This document shows, in pieces, positions 55,251-64,000 of a stretch of DNA of 64,000 bases. Source of the DNA: Bimastos eiseni (taxonomy: Eukaryota; Annelida; Clitellata; Crassiclitellata; Lumbricidae); NCBI GenBank assembly GCA_959347315.1, contig OY365817.1, positions 5,825,731-5,889,730 of the forward strand, given 5' to 3'. The number at the start of each line of letters is the position of its first letter. The stretch's first letter is position 1. The position numbers and the translations under genes are program-made. The notes beneath the pieces are model-generated. The model saw only the letters and a list, made by a program, of their open reading frames with translations. It had not been told where the DNA came from and searched no databases.

Positions 55251-56141
55251 ACGGTCTGCGCGGTCGGGGATTTTTCCCAGTCTATCTATCACTCGGCCGC
55301 CGAGGCCTCTCTCGGTATATGCGGTCGGTCCCTTCTGGGACTCACCCAGTCTGTCTCACTGTCGGCCGCCGAGGCCTCTCTTGGTATATGCGAACGGCTA
55401 ACCCGGGCTTTACCCGGTCTTTACACAGACCTGTGATTTATTTATTTCACTGTCGGACCTTCTCGAGGAAGCAACCTCACGATCGGCTGCAGACTTTCTC
55501 GCGATCGATAACAGGGTGGGGCCCCAGCCCTATCAGATCGGCAGAGTCGGTCTCAACACCAGACGCTCGGCTGTAGCTCGGACTAGTTTTTGGACGCCCT
55601 CTCGTCCGCAACTATATTTTTTTCGCAACTTGCCGTGAACCAGGCTTTGAACGAACGCTCACCGACCACACGGGTGTGCGGTATTAATCGCTAACCAAAG
55701 AATTCAATGCACCGTATATGCAGAGCAGTCGTCACCACTCTACAATATAAGCGACGCACCGCATGTCAGGCTATACTCAACCCGATTCATGCGTCTGCAC
55801 GCTATGCACAGAACTACAAACCGCCGATCGGTCTTCCCCCCAATACCAACACTGTAAAAAAATGTACGTAAATTAAGCGCTATGGCGAGCCGATTAATTA
55901 CGAACAAATTCTTTAATCCAAGCCTTGTGGCCTGTCCGCCACATTAGTATAGGCACTTTTGGGATAGTCACTTTCCCTTCTAGATCTACAATAAATTAGA
56001 GGGCTCAATGAGCCAGGATTTTTTTAAAATTTTAGTCTTTTTTGCACTGCAAAAGTTTTTTTTGTGATATTACAAACACAAATACTTTTTTTTAAATCGG
56101 CTAAGGCGCATAGCTAGTGATTTTATAACAATGGAAAAAAA

Positions 56142-56949
56142 TTACAAACACAAACTACCACAATGTCGTAAAATTGCTCTAAAATTTCCATCGTTCTCCA
56201 GTGGTTCTTCTAGTGTTATCGGTCCAGAATCGCGGTGACCTCGTAAAGCTAGCCCTTGTCGTCCACACAGCAACACCGTTTCAATAATTGGAATTATTCT
56301 TTTCCTATTTTCCAAAGCTTGACGTTGGCTTTCCTTGTTCAACTGTAGCTCGATGGGGTCCTGAATTCCAGACACAATTCCAGTCAGCATATCTGATTCT
56401 TCAATACAATTTAGGTGATACTTTTTTGTTTGATGTGCATCGAAACATTCTTTTGCATCTTTCCATTTGTTAAATTTCTTTTTGCATAGTTGGCCTAACG
56501 GCTGGCGACCTATGCCAGCTCCATCTTGAGCAAAAAGAACACAGTATTTACAAAATGCACCCTGCTCCAAGTCAGAGAATGCCAACCATTTCCACTGAGA
56601 AAACCAATGGTATTTAAAACGTAAATTTCTGTTGCCTGCCGCAAATTCATAAGTGCTGCTTGGCATCCAGATGTTGTTTAACATATCGATTTTTTTTCTT
56701 GTTTGGTACCTTCACATTGACATAATTTCCGATGTCGTTGGTATGAGTCGTTCGAATGTTTGGTGAAGGTGACAGATCAACTTCATCACGATGGCTCTCG
56801 ATTGTTGCAATTGTTTCCACAACCAATGAAAGTGGAGCCACTTCTACTGAACATTCAGTTGGTAACTCAGCTGCGGCATCAGGTGGTGTACGAACACGTT
56901 TGAAATCCAAATAATTCAAAATACTATTACTCTGGCGTTTCTTAGACAT
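56142..56949 (-). pseudogene. hAT transposase N-terminus, ZMYM1-like
   Basis: Frame 56949-56647 gives the start MSKKRQSNSILNYL followed by a basic N-terminal region. Frame 56684-56142 continues with the TTF-type zinc-finger region: FKYHWFSQWKWLAFSDLEQG, then FCKYCVLF, then HQTKKYHLNC. This is the Cys/His domain seen in ZMYM1-like hAT transposases. After it come ENRKRIIPIIETVLLCGRQG and LALRGHRD, the start of the catalytic fold. A frameshift joins the two frames and the protein ends before the RNase H-like core is complete. Confidence 0.88.
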
Positions 56950-57423
56950 AATGTTCTATTATTATTTATTTTATTTTAATCTGTACTAGTCTAGAACGTT
57001 TAATAAAAATCTTGATTTTTTGCAGCCCTGAAATACCCCCACTAAATCTAAACAATTTTCTCTAAACTTCGTCAAAGAATCAAATTACAAATTTTATATT
57101 TTATTCAAAATGTTTGTTTGTTTTCGTTAAAAACAATAAAGACGCTATATATTAAAATAATGACGTCATTAGCTGAATCCATGAAAGTACGGAGACAAGT
57201 ATGGGACATCAGACAAAACTAAACAAAATAAAATTTAAAAAAAGAAATACTTTAACTTAACTTAACTTAACTTGACTTGACTTATACTGGTTTAGAAGGC
57301 CTTTCGGGACTGCAAACAACCAGTTTAATGAACTTTTATACTTACTGAAGTAACAAATGTTTTTGTTTTTGTAATGGGAGGTGGGTTTTATCCCCCAAAC
57401 CCCCACCCTTGTCTACGCCACTG

Positions 57424-57550
57424 GCTGCAAGCTACCCTAAACGGTGGTAGCTTGAAGGCCACTCGTCCCGCCTCAAATTACCACTGAAAACAGTTAGGCT
57501 ATTTGCTTTTGCTTATTTAGATGCATATGATTGATTATTTAGCGAGATAA
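57424..57550. other. Resumption of the palindromic repeat after the hAT
   Basis: Sequence after the hAT target duplication continues the pre-insertion repeat (AAATTACC-type motifs), consistent with a single repeat split by the transposon. Confidence 0.5.
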
Positions 57551-57555
57551 TACAT

Positions 57556-58840
57556 TTGCCATTAGGGCTTATATTCGTTTTAATTAACAACCTAAAATTG
57601 GGCATCTGTTCTGGTATTGTTGAATATATAAACGCAAGTAATATGGCCCACCTTGGAACCTGGGGCAATGATGTTGATTTTTGCTATACAACAATATACT
57701 CAACAATCAGGTTTACGTATACATCAAGTGATATGTCTGAAACTGTCAAAACACTTGGGGTTACGCTCGACAGCAAGCTCACATTTCGACTTCACATAAC
57801 AAGCCTTTGTAAATCTTGTTTCAATTACATCAGGGCAATTTGTCACATTATGTCGGCTGTAACTAAAGCTATGTTGGAAACATATCCAAAGCCTGCTCAC
57901 TTGTCTCATCTCGCCCTTGTTATGCTAATTCACTTTTTTCTGTCTGTCTGACCTGGAACTCAAAAGGCTACAACGCATCCAAAACACCTTAGCTCGAGGA
58001 GTGCTGAGTGTCCCACCACCTACATGTCCTACTCCACCAGCTGCATTTTCTTCTTGTTGAATTCAGAATAACATTTAAGTTGGCTCTTTTGACCTACACA
58101 GCCCTCATCATCAGTAGGCCTACACCTACCTATGTTCAATCAATCGATCAATCAATTCAGAATAACATATAAGTTGGCTCTTTTGACCTTCACAGCCCTC
58201 ATCACCAGTAATTTATTTGCTTATTTGTAGCCACAACAGGCAGCAAACATAAAGAACACCAATCATAAAACTAAAGGCTATAGAGGGAGCCCCGAATGGG
58301 ATTGAAATCCTGCTAGAAGGGACATCGAAGTAGCAGAATTGCCAACAGAAATTAAATCCGCAGTATTAACAATTTCACATTGTTTTTATTCTAGGCGCAC
58401 TGGGAGAAATCAATCAGTTCTCAGAAAGAAAGAGAATTCTTAAATTGACTAGTTAACTAATTTAACTATTTGGGAGATGTGCATGGGCGACCCGTGTGGG
58501 ATCAAAAGCCAGATTGATAAAATCTGATATGTCATAGACCGATCCCTGTGGGAATCTGACATGGTCATTAAAAGTAATAGAAGAACCAGCCGAAGAGCAT
58601 TCCAGATCAACGGGCCCGAAGATCTAAGACAAAATTTTATCCTCGAACTAGAACAACAATCTCCATCTTTTGCTTCAATTGGTCCCTCTCTGTGGAATGG
58701 CTTTCTCCATCTTTTCGTTCCAAAATTCTATCTGATAGTCTCTCATTCTCTTTTGCTTTTCTCAAAACTTACTTCTCGCGGGTACTTGCGCACTGGCAGC
58801 GCTTCTGAACGGTTCACGATACTAGAAGCGCTCTAGAAAT
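57556..58840 (+). mobile_element. L2/CR1-type LINE 3' fragments
   Basis: At 57745-57880 the frame reads VKTLGVTLDSKLTFRLHITS then LCKSCFNYIRAI, the LINE RT thumb region. At about 57945 it continues in another frame with DLELKRLQRIQNTLARGVL. At 58561-58836 a further block (SFASIGPSLWNGF) matches the C-terminus. A 93-bp tandem duplication (AATTCAGAATAACATWTAAG at 58060 and 58153) lies between. Decayed and interrupted. Confidence 0.8.
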
Positions 58841-59309
58841 GTGTAAATACAATACCTGCAATAAATTTTACGTGGTTTGTCTGTGTTCTAACAGGGTGGT
58901 ATGCGCGGGAATTTCTGATGCAATGGGTTTGGATGTCTGAACCCGTAGATAAATAGTAGGAGACAGTGCTCATAACGGTAAAAAATATACCGATTTGAAG
59001 TATTTTTAGTCAATCTAATTTTATTAATTGAAGATCCTTAAATATTGGGTCAGTGTGTTCATTTCTACAGACACCTGCCATATAAGACCTATGATCCTAG
59101 GCTATGATGATTTCTATCGCCTTTTTGTAGAACTAGAAGTTTTATAAGCATTGATGTGTAATTGGAAGACCAAATACTGGTAAATCATTAAATCAAAGTG
59201 TAGTAAATATGGTTGAAGTCTGATAGATATATGGGTTAATGTGAAAAACTATGGATACTAACCCGATGTTTTTGGCTATTTTATTGGCAATGAGATCAAT
59301 ATTTATTTT
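58841..59309. other. No gene recognised
   Basis: AT-rich DNA between the LINE fragment and the SINE. No exon, RNA gene or repeat end is seen. Confidence 0.45.
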
Positions 59310-59543
59310 AATTCTTAAATTTGATATCGGCCTTCTTCCAACATATTTTGGTCAGAAGTGCACACGCCTCGACGACGCAACTACAATTGTACTGCAGAGC
59401 AATAGTGTGCGAAGGACTTGCTCAAGTCCCTTTTCGGACGTGGATCGAACCCGCTCACTCAGCGCACACTGGTTAGAGCGGTAGGCTACCTACCATAACG
59501 GTAGGTAGCCGACCGCTCTAACCAATCGGCCACCGTGCCACAC
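59310..59543 (-). mobile_element. tRNA-derived SINE with an internal hairpin
   Basis: The - strand head GGTGGCCGATTGGTTAGAGC and box B GGTTCGATCC are the best preserved of the three SINE copies. The head is expanded by an inverted duplication at 59471-59523 that forms a 23-bp stem. The body contains CTGCAGTACAATTGTAGTTG. Confidence 0.82.
59471..59523. repeat. 23-bp hairpin in the SINE head
   Basis: GGTTAGAGCGGTAGGCTACC begins the left arm (59471-59493); loop CATAACG; right arm 59501-59523 with one mismatch. One arm is the normal SINE box A; the other is its inverted copy. Confidence 0.95.
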
Positions 59544-59544
59544 G

Positions 59545-60180
59545 TACATATTTGTACAACCCAGGATAGATGGTGGTCAACATACACCCCAAGGAACTTG
59601 ACGGACGTTACCCTGCTGATGGGTGCGACTTTTAAGTGGATACTTATATCCTTCGGTACAATTTTCCTATGGGAGCTGAATATAATAAAATTGGTCTTAA
59701 ACAGGTCGATCGTGAATTTATTTGCACAAAATCGATCAGCTACTTTTGATAGCTTCAAGTTAATAGTTGCAAGCAGCTTTGCCCATGATTTGTGTGATAG
59801 AAACATTTTAGTGTCGTCAGCGAACGTTATAGGGCATAATATGCTCATGTGTCCTCTACTACATTATAGTAGAGGACACATGAGCTAGGTCATTTATATA
59901 AAAAAGGAATAGGAGTGGCACACGATAATAACCTTGTGAAATTCCATAGGCAATAATAGCCCTATCAGATATCGTGCCGTTGCAGCGAACTCATTGGGAG
60001 CGATTATCAAAATGACTAACAAACCAATTTAATTGGACACCTCTCACTTCTTAGTTCTCTATGTTTTTAGGAGGACATTGTGATTCACAGTATCGAATGC
60101 TTTCGCAAGGTCTAGAAATATACATACAGAGAATTCGTTATTATCGATGACTTCTGAGATCAAATCATCCTATATCATAT
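59545..60180 (-). mobile_element. Jockey/CR1-superfamily LINE RT fragment
   Basis: On the - strand: FLDLAKAFDTVNHNVLL (about 60120-60065), a GISQG block near 59935 with YINDL following, and the catalytic FADDTKMFLS (about 59820), ending in SVKFLGVYVDHHLSW near 59560. Stops and a 19-bp hairpin (59843-59885) just before the catalytic box break the frame. Confidence 0.85.
59843..59885. repeat. Perfect 19-bp hairpin inside LINE RT
   Basis: GCTCATGTGTCCTCTACTA (59843-59861), loop CATTA, exact reverse complement (59867-59885). It lies between the YINDL and FADDT motifs of the LINE RT. Confidence 0.95.
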
Positions 60181-60189
60181 GCTCTTTGA

Positions 60190-60530
60190 TCACGTGTTTT
60201 ACTGATTTCATACAATTTACGTTTCCTTGACTGTTATTTATTTTTCACACGTTAAAACTAGCCTTCTATCTTATATGCGTCAAGTGTTTTATTCAGCAGA
60301 CTGATTATCATTAGTTCAAATCATAACAAGTTAACATTTAGACTCATTCAGAGAGGAGGTAATGTGAACTCGAAGGGGGTAATCTGAAATCGATTTCAGA
60401 TATAGTGCCATTGCAGCGAACTCATTGGGAGCGATTATCAAAATGACTAACAAACCAATTTAATTGGACACCTCTCACTTCGATTTACAACCTGAAATGG
60501 GGGGAGGGGGTAACTTGAAGTCTTTACACC
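60190..60530. repeat. Palindromic GTAATCTGAAATC repeat, copy 2
   Basis: Matches 53070-53400 in direct orientation, including TTTCATACAATTT, TTTTTCACACGTTAAAA-like phrases and the GGTAATCTGAAATCGATTTC palindrome. At 60396-60481 it is interrupted by an 86-bp copy of the adjacent LINE. Confidence 0.8.
60396..60481. repeat. 86-bp copy of neighbouring LINE sequence
   Basis: Identical to 59965-60050 except for about two substitutions. The left junction falls at a shared TCAGAT and the right at CACTTC. It interrupts the palindromic repeat. Confidence 0.95.
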
Positions 60531-61765
60531 GGTGTACACAATTTCTCTGCCTATAGTAATTCAGTTCAATGGGTGTACACAGTCACACACTGTCAAGTTC
60601 ATTAAAGGCCTACTACTCATTAAGCTCATCTTTATATAAAATAAGCTGCTGCTGTCATAATTTGATAAGATTAAAGCCAGCTTCAGAATTGGAGTAGAGC
60701 TTGGAGGAAATATTACTTACTCTATTTTCCTCCCTCTGAGTATGCCTAACACGAGCAAACCTACCTTCTCAGTTCAAGGCGGAATCGGTTTCGCTCAAGA
60801 ACAGCAAGATAAGACGCGCGATGCGTCCGATACCCAAATATGAAACAGATGAACGCAGACGTGAAAATCTGGGCTGTCGGAAATGGACCAAGAGGCACGT
60901 GAAAGTCTGGGTAGTCGGAAACCCAGGTTAAAGATAACAAGTAGACCAAGAATTGATCGATACGTAAATATTCCTGTTGGCTACCTACGTTGGTCACAGA
61001 TACTCCTACCGTTTTCCCGAAGAGTATCTACTTGCGTGTCTGATCGAAGTGATCGATATGAGTACGGTTGGGTAATCGGGTACCTAATCGGGAACTTGCT
61101 CCATGGTTGCTTGTCGTCCCACACAGTTCCGAGAACTGACTGAAGTGCGAGGTCGGGCCCCTTCGTGCGTAGGTCGGATCGAAGATCTGTGTGCAGATAG
61201 CGAAGGTTATAGACAAAAGACCATCACTCTCAGAGTCCGTGAATACCATGACAGTGTCATTTTTATCGAAGCAGAATTAATCAGTGTTGGTGGGTAACTG
61301 CCAACACAGAGGACGGGAACTTGCTCCATCAATTGCTGTGCATGACAAAATATACGCGTGGGGCCGTTATGCCATACACGGGAATAGATCGAGAGATACG
61401 TGTTGAGCAGAAGGCGTGATAGCTGTGTCTAGCATGATATGACGAAGAGCTGTGAGACTGGTAGTGTCTAGGACGACAGAGTTTAGAGAGTTGAGAACAG
61501 TTATGTCTAGGAGTACAAGACGTTGGATTTATACCGATAATTGTCTAGGCAGATATGGCTTATGGACTTGTTTAAAGTATATCTGATCCTCATAGCTTAA
61601 GAGAACGTCTAAAATCAACAATAAGTTGTCAACCACGTAAGAGTCGCTGGTAAAAGAAATGCGATGCCGATATGACTGAGAGCATCTCGCCGTCTATGTG
61701 TTGACAATATGAATTACAAAGAGAGGACCTATAGTTATATAAGTTCGCAATACTTCTACTATTAG
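60531..61765. other. No gene recognised; inverted relative of the 53.5-55.9 kb element
   Basis: At 60950-61010 TTGGCTACCTACGTTGGTCA and flanking bases match the reverse complement of the 197-bp unit at 54238-54660. The surrounding 60780-61320 has the same GC-rich, GATCG-rich texture, so a decayed inverted copy of that element is likely. No coding exon was found. Confidence 0.45.
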
Positions 61766-61768
61766 TAG

Positions 61769-61962
61769 TGCCTGCACTGGTCAAGAAAGTCATAGAAAGA
61801 ACAACCTCCAGAGGGCAGCAGGGAAAGAGGGAGCAGCTCCTCCCAAAGGATAGGTTGTTCCAGGTTGTTTAATTATTTAGGTGTTTGTCATCTATTGTAC
61901 CCTGCAGTTTGTTCTTGAACAAATGCCACATTGATATTAAGGGTCTTTCACCAGTGCAGGCA
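61769..61962. mobile_element. Short inverted-repeat element (possible MITE)
   Basis: Left end GTGCCTGCACTGGTCAAGAA; the right end as reverse complement begins GTGCCTGCACTGGTGAAAGA. About 194 bp, non-coding, with an inner AACAACCT/AGGTTGTT pair at 61800 and 61863. No clear target-site duplication. Confidence 0.4.
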
Positions 61963-62077
61963 CATGTTCATATAGAAAGAGCAATTGGTACATGCAGATT
62001 GAAGATCTTCAGTGTACAGCAATAAGGCATATACAGCATCTGTACTAGGCAAACATTCAGATTCTAAATCTCTAAAA

Positions 62078-62564
62078 CAGCGTTTCCCAAACTGGGTTCC
62101 GCGGAACCCTAGGGTTCCGTGAGATGAAGACAAGGGTTCCGCGAAAAACCTTCAGTGTGAACAAATGGAGGATTTTACTTAACATCTGTGTGTAACTTTA
62201 TATGAAAGAGAATTCATTATGTCCTTGTCATGAATATTTGTGCTATTATTAATCAAATTTAGGCCTAAACCTATAATTGTCTGCATTCCCAAGCATTTGT
62301 ACCTACCACAGAATATATTTAATTTTGGGCGGGCGACAAAAATTTAAAACCAAAGGGGTTCCACGGCCAAAAAAGATTGGGAAACGCCTAGATTAGGTTA
62401 GATTAATAATTAGTCTAACGGTAATCTAGGCCTAAACCTGTTATTATCTGCATTCTCAAGCGTACGCTGTACCTACAACAGAATATGATGGTTTTGAACG
62501 GGATTCCGCGAAACATTTTGAAGATCAAAAGGGTTCCGCGGTCAAAAAAGATTGGGAAACGCTG
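62078..62564. mobile_element. hAT MITE with duplicated 3' end and perfect target duplication
   Basis: Flanked by identical CTCTAAAA 8-mers (62070-62077 and 62565-62572). Left end CAGCGTTTCCCAAACTGGG, right end as reverse complement CAGCGTTTCCCAATCTTTT. The last ~135 bp occur twice in tandem (about 62262-62395 and 62430-62564), each ending GATTGGGAAACGC. Confidence 0.93.
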
Positions 62565-62572
62565 CTCTAAAA

Positions 62573-64000
62573 TATCGCTTTGCTAAAGAGAATGACAAAT
62601 CTGTTATTTCGCCATCCAAGTCCACCCTGACCATTCCCAATTTCTTTGTATGTGGCAATCCAACTTTTATTGAAAGCACTTATTGATTTACAATCACTAA
62701 AAACGTTTTGTCCCTGTCTTCAACTCCATCACCACTTACTTTTGGTGCAAGGCACATAACAAAAAAACAACTTGTCAATGGCAGAATCGAAATGATCCTG
62801 CCATTCCTTTTCATCTAATGTGACTATCAGGGATATGGTCTCGAGACCGCGGTCTTGGTCTTGGCCTCGAGATTGGAAAGTTCAACAAAATGACACCAGA
62901 GTCTCTTTCTGATTATTATTCTTATTATTTAGGTTAACTTCAAAATATATTAACGTAGAACAACTTAGCTTGCTACTTCACTAACGTTCCTCGTCACTCT
63001 CAGACTGTCGACCTTATCCAGACATATCTCTATGGTCTTGGTCATCTGTCGTTTCCAGTCGCTTCCTCGATAGCGGATTCCTCCTGCAGTCGATGACGTC
63101 CTCTGTCGTGCACCTGACGCCTTCTGAGAGTGAATCCTGACTCTCAATTTCTCCCATCTTTTATACCCTTTCTTGCATCCTCCCATTATGGTCCTTCTAC
63201 CTCATGTCTATCCTTATTTGGTTATTTGTCCCGATTGTATCCTTATTTGGTCATCTTAAATAAAATCTCTCATCGCTCTTCCACCGGACCCGGTCTCTTT
63301 AACCTATCCTAGCCCGGCATTCGCTCTTGCCTCAGCCATATTTGGTCATAATGCCAGTCTCTCCAACTGTCTCAGCCCACCCCCCCACGCGGATTCACTT
63401 GGCCTACTGTCTGTCAGTCTCTGTCTATACATATATATGTGGACCTTTATGTGAAAAGGGACCAGATTGTCGATATGGAGTTACTGGCACTTCTAAAAAA
63501 TTCAGAATATGAGTGAAATAAAGTCCATCCGCATATTATTCAGCACATATCTCGTTATTGTAGAGACTGGTGGACACGACAACCCTAAAATAGTCATTTT
63601 GAGTAATTTGCGATTAACGCGTACAGTAACATTAAGTCAAGAATTTCTGAACCTTTACCGCACTTAGTAAATACAACTGCTAGCACGCCGTAATTCAGAA
63701 ACCGAAAACAATGTATTAATGCGCCTCTCACGTCATCATTTCTAGTGGCTATTAGGCAATCTGAGCTGCCTCCAGCCAGCTGAAGGGCTTCAAAAGTAAT
63801 ACCAACCATCTGGCCCTTTTTATGTAGCCATAAAGAAACATAATTTTTTTAAATAAAATTCTTTTATTTAATTGAAATTGACCTTTATAGGTGTAGTACT
63901 TTCATAGAAGAATGCAATTAGACAAAAAACAAAATCAAAAATTTTAGCCGAAATCACGTTAGGCCCCGTTTTCTCTTAAACTAGAACCGACGATCTGGTC
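62573..64000. other. No gene recognised
   Basis: Short frames on both strands overlap one another and show no family motif. The GGTCTCGAGACC palindrome at 62838 with CTTGGTCTTGG beside it resembles the end of some hAT elements, but no opposite end is in the window. Confidence 0.4.

Larger units (their letters stand above)
53526..55943 (-). mobile_element. TG...CA-bounded 2.4-kb element, unclassified (long solo LTR or LTR-like)
   Basis: Starts TGTGGCG and ends CGCCACA, with TTAG directly repeated on both sides (53522-53525 and 55944-55947). A 4-bp duplication and TG...CA ends suit an LTR-retrotransposon solo LTR, but a 7-bp inverted terminus could also suit a DNA element. The interior holds a 208-codon - frame (54148-53522) and two families of tandem repeats (54238-54660 and 54895-55250). 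No RT, protease or integrase is present. Confidence 0.6.
53490..57423 (-). mobile_element. hAT transposon, truncated, carrying a nested insertion
   Basis: Flanked by identical GCTGCAAG 8-mers (53482-53489 and 57424-57431). Left end CAGTGGCGTAGGCAGG, right end as reverse complement CAGTGGCGTAGACAAGG. The transposase start is on the - strand at 56949. A 2418-bp element (53526-55943) is nested 36 bp from the left end. Without it, the hAT copy is only about 1.5 kb and lacks the catalytic and dimerisation parts of its transposase. Confidence 0.95.

Noticed and set aside
62838..62880. hAT end with GGTCTCGAGACC
   Set aside because: No second end inside the window.

Overview
This is a window of animal nuclear DNA: AT-rich, with intron-split genes, GT-AG splice sites, canonical 8-bp target-site duplications and many decayed transposons. 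The single clearly functional protein-coding gene is a complete MAP kinase kinase (MEK, the MAP2K1/2 orthologue) on the + strand. I assembled it from 11 coding exons between 17437 and 40078; every splice junction is in phase and the product is 393 residues. The repeat content (L2/CR1-type LINEs, one with a 2A-like NPGP motif; RTE-type LINEs; Ty3/gypsy remnants; tRNA-derived SINEs; many hAT elements) suggests a marine invertebrate, perhaps an echinoderm-like deuterostome. That species guess is inference only.

Layout. 0-5 kb: L2/CR1 LINE scraps on the - strand. 4.9-9.75 kb: a Ty3/gypsy element on the - strand, with gag, protease, RT, RNase H and the integrase tail all broken, a polypurine tract, and an LTR start at both ends. 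9.9-16.9 kb: intergenic DNA with an inverted pair of an ATTCCGG-rich repeat, a second gypsy pol fragment and an L2/CR1 LINE. 17.1-40.4 kb: the MEK gene, whose introns hold three copies of one non-autonomous hAT family, two further hAT MITEs, L2 fragments, an RTE LINE with a SINE nested in it, and a 3' RTE fragment.

43.4-45.9 kb: a 2.4-kb, 48-bp-unit minisatellite that is open in all three antisense frames. 48-53 kb: L2 and RTE LINE fragments and a hAT MITE with a perfect 8-bp duplication. 53.5-57.4 kb: a hAT element with a truncated ZMYM-like transposase, interrupted by a 2.4-kb TG...CA-bounded element rich in tandem repeats. 57.5-62.6 kb: LINE, SINE and MITE relics, including an 86-bp LINE piece copied into a neighbouring palindromic repeat. 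62.6-64 kb: no gene seen.

Apart from MEK the window is a transposon graveyard. I do not see a convincing new biological system. The best second-look items are the unclassified 53526-55943 element, the palindromic GTAATCTGAAATC repeat family, the minisatellite, the 2A-like LINE and the set of short-loop hairpins inside transposon relics.
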